Program-made: the position numbers and the translations under genes
Assembly (NCBI RefSeq): GCF_040907265.1
Contig: NZ_JBFOHP010000002.1
Location: 3,000,501-3,064,500, forward strand
Length of the DNA: 64,000 nucleotides
From: Streptomyces sclerotialus
Lineage (GTDB): Bacteria; Actinomycetota; Actinomycetes; Streptomycetales; Streptomycetaceae
Direction: 5' to 3'
Notes under the pieces: model-generated
What the model saw: the letters and a program-made list of their open reading frames with translations, nothing else
The model's database searches: none
Told to the model about the DNA's origin: nothing
Shown here: piece after piece, positions 27,361 through 37,412 of the stretch
How the letters are laid out: the number at the start of each line of letters is the position of its first letter
How positions within the stretch are numbered: position 1 is the first letter of the stretch

Positions 27361-27774
27361 TCAGGAGAGGCCGGGGAAGAAAATCTTGATCTCGCGATCC
27401 GCCGACTCCTCGGAATCGGACGCGTGAATGAGGTTTTCCCGGGTGATTGTCCCGAAGTCGCCCCGAATGGACCCGCTCGGCGCCTTGATCGGGTCGGTAG
27501 GACCAGCCAACTGGCGTACGCCCTCAATCACCCGCTCGCCCTCCACGACGAGCGAGACGACCGGGCCGGAGGACATGAAGGCCACCAGCGGCTCGTAGAA
27601 ATCCCGGCCGACGTGCTCGGCGTAGTGCTGCTCCAGGACCGCGCGGTCGAGGGTACGCAGCTCCAGCGCGCTGATCGTCCAGCCGGCCTTGCGCTCGATG
27701 CGGCCCAGGATCTCGCCGACCAGGCCTCGCCTGACGGCATCCGGCTTGAGAAGGACGAGGGTGCGCTGGCTCAT
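27361..27774 (-). CDS. ndk: Nucleoside diphosphate kinase
   Basis: 137 residues, standard size. It starts MSQRTLVLLKPDAVRRGLVG and contains the catalytic-site sequence of the family near the C-terminus, here NLIHASDSEESADREIKIFF, with the phospho-histidine in NLIHASDS. It transfers the gamma phosphate between nucleoside tri- and diphosphates. AAGGAG lies 8 bases before the ATG. Confidence 0.97.
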   Translation of the reverse strand: MSQRTLVLLKPDAVRRGLVGEILGRIERKAGWTISALELRTLDRAVLEQHYAEHVGRDFYEPLVAFMSSGPVVSLVVEGERVIEGVRQLAGPTDPIKAPSGSIRGDFGTITRENLIHASDSEESADREIKIFFPGLS

Positions 27775-28038
27775 CGGTGGGGCTCCTTGCAGTACAGACG
27801 GTTACGGGTGTGCCGAGGAGGCTACATGGGCCCCGCGCCCCACCGGAGCCCAGGCCCCACAAGGGCGGAACCGGGGTCGAGGTGCGGCGGCGGGCCTGGC
27901 TCGGGGCACGGCGGCGGGCCCGGGCCGGACTCCGGGCCCTGCGCCCTTCGTCGGGCCGGGCACCGGCCCCGGCAGAGAGCCGGGTCCGGCACCGGTTTCG
28001 GGGGACCGGACACCGGCTTCGCCGGGCCGGGCGCGCGA

Positions 28039-28077
28039 ACCTTCAGGCGGGACCCTCAGGCGGGACCTTCAGGCGGG
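28039..28077. repeat. 13-bp tandem repeat at the DUF4233 stop codon
   Basis: Three consecutive units, ACCTTCAGGCGGG, ACCCTCAGGCGGG, ACCTTCAGGCGGG. The third contains the DUF4233 stop codon (28069-28071), so the array looks like slippage copies of the gene end. Confidence 0.85.
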
Positions 28078-28443
28078 GTCCGGCTCCGCGGAGGCCGTCG
28101 GGCCCGACTCGGCCGCCTGGGCCGCCCAGCGGGCCTTCGCCTCGTCGATCTTGCGGCCGAAGTGGACCGAAGCCCACCACAGCGCGGCGAAGACCGCGCC
28201 GAGGAAGTACATCGTCGGCACGATCACGCCGCTGGCGATCAGCGCGATCTGCAGCACCCAGCCGAGCGCCACCCCGCCGGGGCGGGAGATCATGCCGCAC
28301 AGCACCAGCGACAGCAGCATCGCGATGCCGCTGACCGTCCAGACCGTCACCGTGGACAGGTCAGAGGTCTGCATCGCGACCAGCGCCGCGAAACCGATCA
28401 CGAAGAACTCGCCGATCAGCGTGCTCGCACACAAGGTGCGCAT
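28069..28443 (-). CDS. DUF4233 membrane protein
   Basis: 124 residues with four predicted membrane helices (for example FFVIGFAALVAMQTS, GIAMLLSLVLCGMI, ALGWVLQIALIASGVIVPTMYFLGAVFA), starting MRTLCASTLIGEFFV. It is encoded one base after folC, the fixed position of DUF4233 genes in actinobacteria. Function unknown. Confidence 0.9.
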   Translation of the reverse strand: MRTLCASTLIGEFFVIGFAALVAMQTSDLSTVTVWTVSGIAMLLSLVLCGMISRPGGVALGWVLQIALIASGVIVPTMYFLGAVFAALWWASVHFGRKIDEAKARWAAQAAESGPTASAEPDPA

Positions 28444-28444
28444 G

Positions 28445-29977
28445 TCAGTTCCTTCCCAGGAGCAGCCGGGCCTCGCCGACCGTGATCACGGAGCCGGTGA
28501 CCAGCACCCCGGCGCCGCTGTACTCGCCCTCTTCCTCGGCCAGCGTGATGGCCGCCTCCAGGGCGTCGTCGAGCCGCGGCTCGACCTGCACGCGCTCCGC
28601 CCCGAACACCTCGACGGCGAGGGCGGCCAGCTCGTCCGGGTCCATCGAACGCGGCGTGGAGTTCCGCGTCACCACGACCTCGGCGAAGATCGGCTCGAAG
28701 GCCTCCAGCAGCCCGCGTACGTCCTTGTCCCCACTCGCGCCGACCACACCCACAAGACGGCTGAAACCGAACGCCTCGGTCACCGCTTCGGCGGTCGCCA
28801 GGGCACCCGCGGGATTGTGCGCCGCGTCCAGCACCACCGTGGGGCTCCGGCGTACGACCTCCATGCGGCCGGGCGAGGACACCGAGGCGAACGCGGAACG
28901 GATCGTGTCGATGTCCAGCGTGCGGGCGTGCTCCGTACCGATCCCGAAGAACGCCTCCACCGCGGCGAGCGCCACGGCCGCGTTGTGCGCCTGGTGCGCG
29001 CCGTACAGCGGCAGGAAGATGTCGGTGTACTCGCCGCCCAGACCGCGCAGCGTCAGCAGCTGCCCGCCGACCGCCTGCTCGCGGGCGAGCACACCGAACT
29101 CCATGCCCTCGCGGGCGACCGTGGCGTCCACCTCGACCGCGTGCTTCAGCATCACCGAGGCCGCCTCGACGGGCTGCTGCGCGAGCACGACCGTGGCGTC
29201 CTTCTTGATGATCCCGGACTTCTCCCCCGCGATCGCCTCCGGCGTGTCACCGAGCCGGTCGGTGTGGTCGAGCGAAATGGGCGTCACGACGGCGACGTCA
29301 CCGTCGATCACATTCGTGGCGTCCCACTTGCCCCCCATCCCGACCTCGACGACCGCGATGTCCACCGGCGCGTCCGCGAACGCCGCGTACGCCATCCCGG
29401 TCATCACCTCGAAGAAGGACAGCCGGTAGTCCTCCCGCTCGTCCACCATCTCCACGTACGGCTTGATGTCCTCGTACGTCTCGATGAACTTCTCGGCGGA
29501 GATCGGCGCGCCGTCCAGGCTGATCCGCTCGGTGATCGACTGGACGTGCGGGCTGGTGTAGCGGCCGGTACGCAGGTCGAAGGCGGCCAGCAGGGCCTCG
29601 ATCATGCGGGCCGTGCTGGTCTTGCCGTTGGTGCCGGTGATGTGGATCGAGCGGTACGAGCGCTGCGGCTCCCCCAGGATGTCCATCAGCGCCGCGATGC
29701 GCCGCACCGACGGGTCGAGCTTGGTCTCGCCCCAGCGCGTCGCCAGCTCGGTCTCCACCGCACGCAGCGCGCGGTCCACCTCGGGGTCCTCGGGACGCGC
29801 CGGCACGTCACTCGTCGGCGGCCCGGCCTGGGCCCGCAGCGTGCGGCTGCCGGCCTCGATCACCGCGAGATCGGGGTCGCGGTCGGTCTCGGCGCCGACC
29901 ATCTCCTCGAAGGCGTCGGAGACCTCGTCCGGGTCCGGGATCGGGTCGGGGTCGTCATTCTGGGGCTGCTCGCTCAC
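28445..29977 (-). CDS. folC: Dihydrofolate synthase / folylpolyglutamate synthase
   Basis: 510 residues from GTG 29977. A Mur-ligase-like fold: ATP loop HITGTNGKTSTARMIEALL, the omega-loop region with SPHVQSITERISLDG, the GMGGKWDATNVI stretch, and the conserved DAAHNPAGA of the C-terminal domain. It adds glutamate to dihydropteroate and folates. About 90 N-terminal residues are acidic and low-complexity (NDDPDPIPDPDEVSD), a usual streptomycete extension. It is followed immediately by DUF4233. Confidence 0.96.
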   Translation of the reverse strand: MSEQPQNDDPDPIPDPDEVSDAFEEMVGAETDRDPDLAVIEAGSRTLRAQAGPPTSDVPARPEDPEVDRALRAVETELATRWGETKLDPSVRRIAALMDILGEPQRSYRSIHITGTNGKTSTARMIEALLAAFDLRTGRYTSPHVQSITERISLDGAPISAEKFIETYEDIKPYVEMVDEREDYRLSFFEVMTGMAYAAFADAPVDIAVVEVGMGGKWDATNVIDGDVAVVTPISLDHTDRLGDTPEAIAGEKSGIIKKDATVVLAQQPVEAASVMLKHAVEVDATVAREGMEFGVLAREQAVGGQLLTLRGLGGEYTDIFLPLYGAHQAHNAAVALAAVEAFFGIGTEHARTLDIDTIRSAFASVSSPGRMEVVRRSPTVVLDAAHNPAGALATAEAVTEAFGFSRLVGVVGASGDKDVRGLLEAFEPIFAEVVVTRNSTPRSMDPDELAALAVEVFGAERVQVEPRLDDALEAAITLAEEEGEYSGAGVLVTGSVITVGEARLLLGRN

Positions 29978-30243
29978 AGCTCCAGTCTAGGAGAGTGCCC
30001 GCCATTCCCTCACAGGGCGTACGATTACACTATGCGATTGACCAGGGGACCTTTTCACGTTCCGTAATCGTTGCCGAGGTAGGGAGGAGGCGGCGAACGG
30101 CGATTCGCACACTTCGATCCGGTCTCGCTCCGGTCTTCGGTGCGACCCGCAACCCGACCCGTGGCACACCGCCCGACCCGTGGCACACCCTGGCCGTCGC
30201 CGGGCCGCTGGGCCGCACCGTCGCCGACGCCACGCTTTCCCGT

Positions 30244-30283
30244 GACTGGCGGGACTCACCTTCAGCGGCGAGTCCCGCCAGTC
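30244..30283 (-). terminator. Terminator after the class B PBP
   Basis: Perfect 14-bp stem (GACTGGCGGGACTC at 30244-30257 with 30270-30283), loop of 12, about 110 bp past the PBP stop. Confidence 0.65.
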
Positions 30284-30339
30284 CCAGGAAAGCGACGGGG
30301 CCGCCGCCTACGCGCCGGGGTATCAGGGGCCCCCATCGC

Positions 30340-30385
30340 CCCTAGCGGCACGACTGCCCGCACCCTAGCGGCACGACTGCCCGCA
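30340..30385. repeat. Perfect two-copy 23-bp tandem repeat
   Basis: Units 30340-30362 and 30363-30385 are identical (each starts CCCTAGCGGCACGAC and ends GCCCGCA). The array ends 8 bases from the PBP stop codon (30394). Confidence 0.9.
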
Positions 30386-30393
30386 GCTGAGGG

Positions 30394-31842
30394 TCATTTC
30401 AGAGCCGCCTTCATCATCGCCTTGGCGACCGGGCCCGCCAGGCCGCCGCCGGAGATTTCGTTGCGGGCCGCGTCGCTGTCCTCGACGACCGAGGCCACGG
30501 CGACCTGGTGGCCTTCGGCGTCCTCGGCGTAGGAGACGAACCAGGCGTACGGCATGCCGCTGTTGTCCACGCCGTGCTGGGCGGTGCCGGTCTTGCCGCC
30601 GACGGTGAGGCCGTCGATCTTCGCGCCGGAGCCGGTGCCCTTCTCGACGACGGTCTGCATGGCCGACCGGAGCTGTTCGGCGTTCTCCTTGGACATGGCG
30701 GTGCCGTAGGTCTTGGGTGCGTTCTCCTGGACGGTGTTGCCGTCGCCGTCGGTGATCTTGTCGACCTCGTACGGGGTCTTCAGTTCGCCGCCGTTGGCGA
30801 TGGCCGAGACGACCATGGCCATCTGCAGCGGGGTGGCCTGGTCGTCGAACTGGCCGATGCCCGACAGGGCGGTCTGGGCGGAGTCCATGCCGGAGGGGTA
30901 GCTGCTCTTGGCGGCGCGGACCGGCACGTCGATCTTGGCGTCGTTGAAGCCGAACTTCTCCGCCTGCTCCTTGACCTTCTTCTCGCCCAGGTCGGCGGCG
31001 AGCTTGCCGAAGACGTTGTTGCAGGAGTACTGCAGGGCGGTGCGGAGGGTGGCGTCCTCACAGGGCGCGGCGGGGTTCTCGTTGGTGAGGTCGGTGCGGG
31101 TGTTCGGCAGCCGGTACGGGTTGGGGCTGTCGGTGCGCTCGTCCACGGAGGAGTAGAGGCCGTTCTCCAGTGCGGCGGCCGCGACGACCAGCTTGAAGGT
31201 GGAGCCGGGCGGATAGGTCTGGCGCAGCGCGCGGTTGAGATGCGGCTGTGCGTCGTCGCCGGTCATCTCGGCCCAGGCCTTCTGGTCGGCGGTGGACTGG
31301 CCGGCGAACTTCCCCGGGTCGTAGGAGGGGGTGGAGACCATGCCGAGGATCCGGCCGGTGGCCGGGTCGAGGGCGACCGCGGCCCCCGTCTTGTTGCCGA
31401 GCGCCTCGTACCCGGCCTTCTGGACCTTGGAGTCGAAGGTCGTCGCCACGTCGCCGCCCTTGGCCCGTTCACGGGAGACCAGGTCGACGGGGGACTGCAG
31501 GCGGGTGTCGGAGCCGTCCAGTACGTCGCCGTAGAGGGCTTCCAGCTGGGTGGAGCCGTAGATCTGTGAGGTGTAGCCGGTGAGCGGCGCGTACAGCGGG
31601 CCGTCGGTGTAGGTCCGCTTGTAGGCGAGGGTTCCGCCGGTCTTGGTGGAGCCGGTCACCGGGCGGCCGTCGACGAGGATGTTGCCCAGCGGGCGGGAGT
31701 ACTTCTGAATGCTGACCCGCGGATTGTGCTCGTCGTCCGCGAGGGAGTCCGCCTTCGCGCCCTGTATCCAGGTGGCCCAGCCCATGAGGGCGAGGACGAG
31801 GGCGATGCAGAAGACGGAGACGCGTCGCAGGGGTTTGTTCAT
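30394..31842 (-). CDS. Class B penicillin-binding protein (PbpA/FtsI-like transpeptidase)
   Basis: 482 residues from ATG 31842 (MNKPLRRVSVFCIALVLALMGW, a membrane anchor). The transpeptidase domain has STFK (in YPPGSTFKLVVA), SCNN and KTGTAQ motifs, the full serine active-site set. It belongs to the short streptomycete PbpA group, usually paired with a FtsW-like protein in the pkn/fhaA cluster elsewhere. Here it stands alone between folC and valS with its own hairpin, so it looks like an extra paralogue, perhaps used in spore or septum wall synthesis. Confidence 0.93.
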   Translation of the reverse strand: MNKPLRRVSVFCIALVLALMGWATWIQGAKADSLADDEHNPRVSIQKYSRPLGNILVDGRPVTGSTKTGGTLAYKRTYTDGPLYAPLTGYTSQIYGSTQLEALYGDVLDGSDTRLQSPVDLVSRERAKGGDVATTFDSKVQKAGYEALGNKTGAAVALDPATGRILGMVSTPSYDPGKFAGQSTADQKAWAEMTGDDAQPHLNRALRQTYPPGSTFKLVVAAAALENGLYSSVDERTDSPNPYRLPNTRTDLTNENPAAPCEDATLRTALQYSCNNVFGKLAADLGEKKVKEQAEKFGFNDAKIDVPVRAAKSSYPSGMDSAQTALSGIGQFDDQATPLQMAMVVSAIANGGELKTPYEVDKITDGDGNTVQENAPKTYGTAMSKENAEQLRSAMQTVVEKGTGSGAKIDGLTVGGKTGTAQHGVDNSGMPYAWFVSYAEDAEGHQVAVASVVEDSDAARNEISGGGLAGPVAKAMMKAALK

Positions 31843-31935
31843 GGCCCCCAGCGTCACTCCGCTCGATGAGAGCGGGATGAGAAAACGATACGCGTATGTC
31901 GACAATCGCTACGTTATGCGGCGGGCCCGCGCGGG

Positions 31936-32035
31936 GCATGCGCAAGACCATGCGCCGGGCATGCACAAGGCCACGCGCCGGGCATGCACAAGGCCACGCG
32001 CCGGGCATGCACAAGGCCACGCGCCGGGCGTGCGC
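31936..32035. repeat. Tandem repeat, 23-bp period, after valS
   Basis: Units start at 31936, 31959, 31982 and 32005; the last three are identical (GCATGCACAAGG...GCGCCGG) and the first differs at a few bases. A decayed fifth unit runs into the valS terminator. There are no spacers, so it is not a CRISPR. Confidence 0.92.
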
Positions 32036-32076
32036 GAGGCCCCCGCACCCGGGGGTTTCCTGGGTGCGGGGGCCTC
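32036..32076 (-). terminator. Terminator after valS
   Basis: Perfect 15-bp stem (32036-32050 with 32062-32076), loop of 11, starting 18 bp past the valS stop. Confidence 0.8.
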
Positions 32077-32094
32077 GGCGGCGGTGCCGGTGCG

Positions 32095-34755
32095 TTACGC
32101 CTTCGGCAGGCGCTCCAGCTGGGCGGTGATGCGGACGATGTCGGCCTCGGCGGCCTCCAGCCGGGTCCGGATCTTGTCGACGACCTTCTCCGGCGCCTTG
32201 GCGAGGAACGCTTCGTTGCCGAGCTTGGCGGTGGTCTGTGCCTTCTCCTTCTCGGCGGCGGCGAGGTCCTTGGCCAGGCGCTTGCGCTCGGCCTCGATGT
32301 CGATCGCGCCGGAGAGGTCCAGCGCGACGGTCGCGCCGGCCACCGGCAGGGAGGCGGTGGCGGTGAAGTCGTCACCGGCGGGCTGCAGGCGGAGCAGGGA
32401 GCGCATCGCGGCCTCGTGCGCGGCGAGTGCCGTGCCCGCGAGGTCGAGCTGGGCCGGGACCCGCTGGCCGGGCTGGAGGCCCTGGTCGGAGCGGAAGCGG
32501 CGGACCTCGGTGACGACCTGCTGGACCGTCTCGATCTCCTTCTCCGCCGCCGGGTCGCGGAAGCCGCCCGGGGCGTCAGCCCCGGAAACAAGCACAGTGG
32601 CGGGCCAGTCGGCGATGACGACGGACTCCTTGCCCGTGAGCGTGGTCCACAGCGCCTCGGTGACGAAGGGCATGATCGGGTGCAGCAGCCGCAGCATGAC
32701 GTCCAGCACCTCACCGAGGACGCGCGCCGAGACCTTGGCGCCCTCGCCGCCCGCCATGAAGGTGGTCTTGGACAGCTCGACGTACCAGTCGAAGACCTCG
32801 TCCCACGCGAAGTGGTAGAGGGCGTCGGAGAGCTTGGCGAACTGGTAGTCCTCGTAGTACGCGTCGACGTCGGCGACGGTGGCGTTGAGCCGGGAGAGGA
32901 TCCAGCGGTCGGTGGCCGACATCTCGGACGGGTCCGGGAGCGGGCCCTCGACCGTCGCGCCGTTCATCAGCGCGAAGCGGGTGGCGTTCCAGATCTTGTT
33001 GGCGAAGTTCCGGGACGCCTGGACCCAGTCCTCGCCGATCGGCACGTCGACGCCCGGGTTCGCGCCGCGCGCCAGGGTGAAGCGCAGGGCGTCGGAGCCG
33101 TACTTGTCCATCCAGTCGAGCGGGTTGACGACGTTGCCGAAGGACTTCGACATCTTCTTGCCGTTCTCGTCCCGGACCATGCCGTGGAACGCGATCGTGC
33201 GGAAGGGCACGTCGTCCATGGCGTACAGGCCGAACATCATCATCCGGGCGACCCAGAAGAACATCAGGTCGTAGCCGGTGACCAGGACGGAGTTCGGGTA
33301 GAACTTCTCCAGCGACTCGGTCTTGTCCGGCCAGCCGAGCGTGGAGAACGGCCACAGGCCGGAGGAGAACCAGGTGTCGAGGACGTCGGTGTCCTGGTGC
33401 CAGCCCTCGCCGGTGGGCGCCTCGTCGTCCGGGCCGACGCAGACCATCTGTCCGTCGGGGCCGTGCCAGACGGGGATGCGGTGGCCCCACCACAGCTGGC
33501 GGGAGATGCACCAGTCGTTGAGGTTGTCGACCCAGTCGAAGTAGCGCTGGGTCATGTCGGCCGGGTGGATGGTGACGCGGCCGTCGCGGACCGCGTCACC
33601 GGCGGCCTTGGCGAGCGTCTCGACCTTGACCCACCACTGCATCGACAGCCGCGGCTCCAGCGTGGTCTTGCAGCGGGAGCAGTGTCCGACGGAGTGGACG
33701 TACGGGCGCTTCTCGGCGACGATCCGGCCCTCGGCGCGCAGCGCGGCGACGATCGCGGAACGGGCCTCGAAGCGGTCCAGGCCCTCGAAGGGGCCGGAGG
33801 TGATGATGACGCCGCGCTCGTCCATGACCTGGATGGTCTCCAGGTCGTGGCGCTGCCCGATGGCGAAGTCGTTCGGGTCGTGGGCGGGGGTCACCTTGAC
33901 GGCGCCGGTGCCGAACTCCGGGTCGACGTGGGTGTCCGCGACGACGGGGATGGTGCGGTCGGTCAGCGGCAGCTTGATCTGCTTGCCGATGAGGTGCGCG
34001 TACCGCTCGTCGTCGGGGTGGACGGCGACTGCGGTGTCGCCGAGCATCGTCTCGGCGCGGGTGGTGGCGACGACGATGGTGTCCTCGCCCTCGCCGTACT
34101 TCATGGAGACGAGCTCGCCGTCGTCGTCCTGGTAGTCGACCTCGATGTCGGAGATGGCCGTCAGGCAGCGCGGGCACCAGTTGATGATGCGCTCGGCGCG
34201 GTAGATCAGGCCGTCGTCGTACATCTTCTTGAAGACGGTCTGGACGGCCTTGGACAGGCCTTCGTCCATGGTGAAGCGGTCACGGGACCAGGCCAGGCCC
34301 TCGCCGAGGCGGCGCATCTGCCCGGCGATCTGCCCGCCGGACTCGGCCTTCCAGTCCCAGACCCGCTCGACGAACGCCTCGCGGCCCAGGTCGTGGCGGG
34401 ACTTGCCTTCCTTGGCGAGCTCCCGCTCGACGACGTTCTGGGTGGCGATGCCGGCGTGGTCCATGCCCGGCTGCCACAGCGCCTCGTACCCCTGCATCCG
34501 CTTGCGGCGGGTGAGGGCGTCGATCAGCGTGTGCTCGAAGGCGTGGCCCAGGTGGAGGGAGCCGGTGACGTTCGGCGGGGGGATGACGATCGTGTACGGG
34601 GGCTTCTCGCTCTTGGCGTCCGCCTCGAAGTAACCGCGCTCTACCCAGCGCTCGTACAGCGGCCCCTCTACGTCGGCCGGCGCGTACTGGGTCGGCAGTT
34701 CGGTGGGGCTGCTGTTCGGCCCGGAGGTGGGGCTCTGCTGAGGTGTCTCGGTCAC
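32095..34755 (-). CDS. valS: Valyl-tRNA synthetase
   Basis: 886 residues from GTG 34755 ([10 protein letters not shown]...); a start at ATG 34779 is also open. Class I synthetase: HIGH-type motif in [19 protein letters not shown] motif in [10 protein letters not shown], an editing (CP1) domain between them, and a C-terminal coiled-coil arm ([29 protein letters not shown], split around the Val-tRNA arm). It charges tRNA-Val and edits threonine. No T-box leader is visible in the 140-bp upstream gap, which it shares with a divergent membrane-protein gene. Confidence 0.97.
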   Translation of the reverse strand: MTETPQQSPTSGPNSSPTELPTQYAPADVEGPLYERWVERGYFEADAKSEKPPYTIVIPPPNVTGSLHLGHAFEHTLIDALTRRKRMQGYEALWQPGMDHAGIATQNVVERELAKEGKSRHDLGREAFVERVWDWKAESGGQIAGQMRRLGEGLAWSRDRFTMDEGLSKAVQTVFKKMYDDGLIYRAERIINWCPRCLTAISDIEVDYQDDDGELVSMKYGEGEDTIVVATTRAETMLGDTAVAVHPDDERYAHLIGKQIKLPLTDRTIPVVADTHVDPEFGTGAVKVTPAHDPNDFAIGQRHDLETIQVMDERGVIITSGPFEGLDRFEARSAIVAALRAEGRIVAEKRPYVHSVGHCSRCKTTLEPRLSMQWWVKVETLAKAAGDAVRDGRVTIHPADMTQRYFDWVDNLNDWCISRQLWWGHRIPVWHGPDGQMVCVGPDDEAPTGEGWHQDTDVLDTWFSSGLWPFSTLGWPDKTESLEKFYPNSVLVTGYDLMFFWVARMMMFGLYAMDDVPFRTIAFHGMVRDENGKKMSKSFGNVVNPLDWMDKYGSDALRFTLARGANPGVDVPIGEDWVQASRNFANKIWNATRFALMNGATVEGPLPDPSEMSATDRWILSRLNATVADVDAYYEDYQFAKLSDALYHFAWDEVFDWYVELSKTTFMAGGEGAKVSARVLGEVLDVMLRLLHPIMPFVTEALWTTLTGKESVVIADWPATVLVSGADAPGGFRDPAAEKEIETVQQVVTEVRRFRSDQGLQPGQRVPAQLDLAGTALAAHEAAMRSLLRLQPAGDDFTATASLPVAGATVALDLSGAIDIEAERKRLAKDLAAAEKEKAQTTAKLGNEAFLAKAPEKVVDKIRTRLEAAEADIVRITAQLERLPKA

Positions 34756-34895
34756 GACGCTCAGTGTACGGGCGCGCATGTAGCAGTCTCGAATCGGTTT
34801 GGGCCCCGGGGCACCGGTGGTGGCCGGTGTCGTACAGGATGTGAGCAACGCATAAAGCTCTCTGTTGTTCTGTTGTCACGAGGGGAAACCGCTCC

Positions 34896-35858
34896 ATGAG
34901 TTACAACCAGCCGCCGCCCGGCCCGTACGGGCAGCCCCAGCAGCCGGGGCCGTACGGGCAGCCGCCGCAGCCCCAGGGCCCGCAGCCGGGCTACGGCTAC
35001 CCGCAGCAGGGCGGTCCGGTGCCCCCGCAGCAGGGTTACGGGGGCCAGCCCCAGGCGCCGTACGGCCAGCCGCAGGCCCCTCAGCAGCAGCCTTACGGTC
35101 AGCCGCAGGCGCCGTACGGTCAGCCCCAGGCGCCGTACGGGCAGCAGCAGCCCGGCCAGTTCCCGCAGCAGTTCCCCTACGGCCAGCAGCAGCCGCAGTA
35201 CGGCCAGGTCCCGCCGGCCGCCGGCGGTGGCGGCGGCGGCAAGGGCAAGAAGATCGCCCTGATCGTCGGCGCGGTCGTGGTCGTGGGTGCGATCGCGGGC
35301 GGTGCCATCGCGGTGTTCGGCGGGGGCGGCGGCCTGGAGGACGACGGCCCGCACAAGCTCACGACGCCGGGCACGGCGGCCGGGTACAAGCTGGTGCCGG
35401 GTTCGGGCCGGACCTCCGCGGGCAAGGACGGCATGTCCAAGAACCTGCCGATGAAGGACCCGACGTCGGTGCAGGGCGTCTACTCGCCCGGCACCAACCC
35501 CAAGGAGGGCCTGGTGCTGCAGGGCTCCTACGGGACGATGACCGACCCCGGCACGGCGCTGGACGCCTTCTTCCTCTACATGCAGAAGCAGGCCACGAAG
35601 GACGGCAGCGACGCCGAGCTGGTCGGCACGCCCGAGGAGTTCACCCCCGAGGGCGGCGACGGCGCGCTGGTGAAGTGCCAGACGGCGAAGGCCAAGGAGC
35701 CGGAGCCGGGCGAGGTCTCCGAGGTGCCGATCTGCGCCTGGGCCGACTACAGCACCTTCGGCGTCGTCATGCCGGGCGAGACGAACTCCGCGCGGACCCT
35801 GGAGTCCGCCGCCGATCTGCTCGGCAAGGTCCGCAAGGATGTCCGCGTCAAGAAGTGA
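34896..35858 (+). CDS. Pro/Gln/Gly/Tyr-rich single-pass membrane protein
   Basis: 320 residues with GAGGGG just before ATG 34896. The first 110 residues are low complexity, built on PYGQPQ(A/Q)P repeats; a membrane helix follows a basic GGKGKK (IALIVGAVVVVGAIAGGAIAVFG), then an outside domain of about 180 residues with two Cys (VKCQTAK, VPICAWAD) that could form a disulfide. This PQG-rich head plus anchor design is common in streptomycete envelope proteins of unknown role. It is monocistronic, convergent with clpX across a shared terminator. Confidence 0.85.
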   Translation: MSYNQPPPGPYGQPQQPGPYGQPPQPQGPQPGYGYPQQGGPVPPQQGYGGQPQAPYGQPQAPQQQPYGQPQAPYGQPQAPYGQQQPGQFPQQFPYGQQQPQYGQVPPAAGGGGGGKGKKIALIVGAVVVVGAIAGGAIAVFGGGGGLEDDGPHKLTTPGTAAGYKLVPGSGRTSAGKDGMSKNLPMKDPTSVQGVYSPGTNPKEGLVLQGSYGTMTDPGTALDAFFLYMQKQATKDGSDAELVGTPEEFTPEGGDGALVKCQTAKAKEPEPGEVSEVPICAWADYSTFGVVMPGETNSARTLESAADLLGKVRKDVRVKK

Positions 35859-35888
35859 CCCCGCTGGTCACACTCCCGGAGCGGTGAC

Positions 35889-35930
35889 ACGAGAAGGGGC
35901 TCCCGGCCGGTGCCGGGAGCCCCTTCTCGT
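35889..35930. terminator. Bidirectional terminator between the membrane protein gene and clpX
   Basis: Perfect 19-bp stem, 35889-35907 with 35912-35930, loop CGGT. It lies 31 bp from the plus-strand stop and 18 bp from the clpX stop. Confidence 0.85.
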
Positions 35931-35947
35931 CTGCCGTGGGGTGCGGG

Positions 35948-37237
35948 CTACGCGCTCTTCTCGTGGTGCTCGCCCGACTCGCCGCCGCGGTTGCGCGGGA
36001 CCAGCGTGGGGTTCACGTTCGACTGGACGACTTCCTCGGTGATGACGACGCGGGCCACGTCCTTGCGGGACGGCACCTCGTACATCACCGACTGGAGTAC
36101 TTCCTCCATGATGGCGCGCAGGCCGCGCGCGCCCGTGCCGCGCAGGATCGCCTGGTCGGCGATGGCCTCCAGGGCCGGTCGGTCGAAGTCGAGCTCCACC
36201 CCGTCCAGTTCGAAGAGGCGCTGGTACTGCTTCACGAGCGCGTTCTTGGGCTCCATCAGGATCTGGAGGAGCGCCTCGCGGTCGAGGTTGTGCACCGAGG
36301 TGATCACGGGGAGCCGGCCGATGAACTCGGGGATCATCCCGAACTTCACCAGGTCCTCCGGCATGACCTCCTGGAACTGGTCCTTGGACTCGATCTCGCG
36401 CTTGGAGCGGATCGTCGCGCCGAAGCCGATGCCCTTGGCGCCGGCCCGGGACTCGATGATCTTCTCCAGGCCGGCGAACGCGCCGCCCACGATGAACAGC
36501 ACGTTCGTCGTGTCGATCTGGATGAATTCCTGGTGCGGGTGTTTGCGGCCGCCCTGCGGCGGCACGGAGGCGGTGGTGCCCTCCAGGATCTTCAGCAGGG
36601 CCTGCTGGACGCCCTCGCCGGAGACATCGCGGGTGATCGAGGGGTTCTCGCTCTTGCGGGCGACCTTGTCGATCTCGTCGATGTAGATGATGCCCGTCTC
36701 GGCCTTCTTGACGTCGTAGTCGGCGGCCTGGATGAGCTTGAGGAGGATGTTCTCCACGTCCTCGCCGACGTACCCCGCCTCCGTCAGCGCCGTCGCGTCG
36801 GCGATGGCGAACGGGACGTTCAGCATCCGGGCGAGCGTCTGCGCGAGCAGCGTCTTGCCGGAGCCCGTCGGGCCGAGCAGCAGAATGTTGGACTTGGACA
36901 GCTCGATGCCCTCGTCGTTGCCGCGCGCGCCGCCGTTCTCGCCCGCCTGCACCCGCTTGTAATGGTTGTAGACGGCTACCGAGAGCGCCTTCTTCGCGGC
37001 CTCCTGGCCTACGACGTAGCCCTCCAGGAACTCGTAGATCTCCCGGGGCTTGGGCAACTCCTCCCAGCGCACCTCGGAGGTCTCGGCGAGCTCCTCCTCG
37101 ATGATTTCGTTGCAGAGGTCGATGCACTCGTCGCAGATGTACACACCAGGACCCGCGATGAGCTTCTTCACCTGCTTCTGGCTCTTCCCGCAGAACGAGC
37201 ACTTGAGCAGGTCGCCGCCGTCACCGATGCGTGCCAC
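35948..37237 (-). CDS. clpX: ATP-dependent Clp protease ATP-binding subunit ClpX
   Basis: 429 residues. N-terminal zinc-binding domain with CSFCGKSQ and CDECIDLC (C4 site), AAA+ module with Walker [15 protein letters not shown], Walker [11 protein letters not shown], and the ClpP-binding IGF-like loop region and C-terminal D2 small domain. It unfolds tagged substrates and feeds them to ClpP. It sits downstream of clpP1-clpP2, separated by a mismatched hairpin. Confidence 0.98.
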   Translation of the reverse strand: MARIGDGGDLLKCSFCGKSQKQVKKLIAGPGVYICDECIDLCNEIIEEELAETSEVRWEELPKPREIYEFLEGYVVGQEAAKKALSVAVYNHYKRVQAGENGGARGNDEGIELSKSNILLLGPTGSGKTLLAQTLARMLNVPFAIADATALTEAGYVGEDVENILLKLIQAADYDVKKAETGIIYIDEIDKVARKSENPSITRDVSGEGVQQALLKILEGTTASVPPQGGRKHPHQEFIQIDTTNVLFIVGGAFAGLEKIIESRAGAKGIGFGATIRSKREIESKDQFQEVMPEDLVKFGMIPEFIGRLPVITSVHNLDREALLQILMEPKNALVKQYQRLFELDGVELDFDRPALEAIADQAILRGTGARGLRAIMEEVLQSVMYEVPSRKDVARVVITEEVVQSNVNPTLVPRNRGGESGEHHEKSA

Positions 37238-37330
37238 GAGGTGCTTCCCCTTCGCCTGGGATCCGCATTGCTCCTACGGACCCGGGTGCTTGCCTAATCG
37301 ACGGTACCTTGCCGGGCCCCCGCTGCGGGC

Positions 37331-37368
37331 CCCCCTTGAACCGACTCGGCCGACTCGGTCCAAGGGGG
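37331..37368 (-). terminator. Hairpin after clpP2
   Basis: Two 19-base arms (37331-37349 and 37350-37368) pair at 17 of 19 positions with almost no loop, 44 bp past the clpP2 stop. It separates clpP1P2 from clpX. Confidence 0.55.
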
Positions 37369-37412
37369 AGCCACTCCGGCTCAAGTCGCGACCAGCGCGA
37401 TCAATCGGCCGA

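Larger units (their letters stand above)
29978..30393. other. 416-bp intergenic region between folC and a PBP gene
   Basis: No gene is supported. It holds the folC promoter side near 30000-30060 (AT-richer), an 18-bp perfect direct repeat (30153-30170 and 30172-30189, CCCGACCCGTGGCACACC), the PBP terminator hairpin (30244-30283) and a perfect two-copy 23-bp tandem repeat (30340-30385). Confidence 0.7.

Noticed and set aside
31936..32035. Direct repeats that might suggest a CRISPR array
   Set aside because: Units are back to back with no unique spacers and no cas genes are near.
34756..34895. Possible T-box leader before valS
   Set aside because: The gap is only 140 bp and has no T-box sequence or specifier stem.
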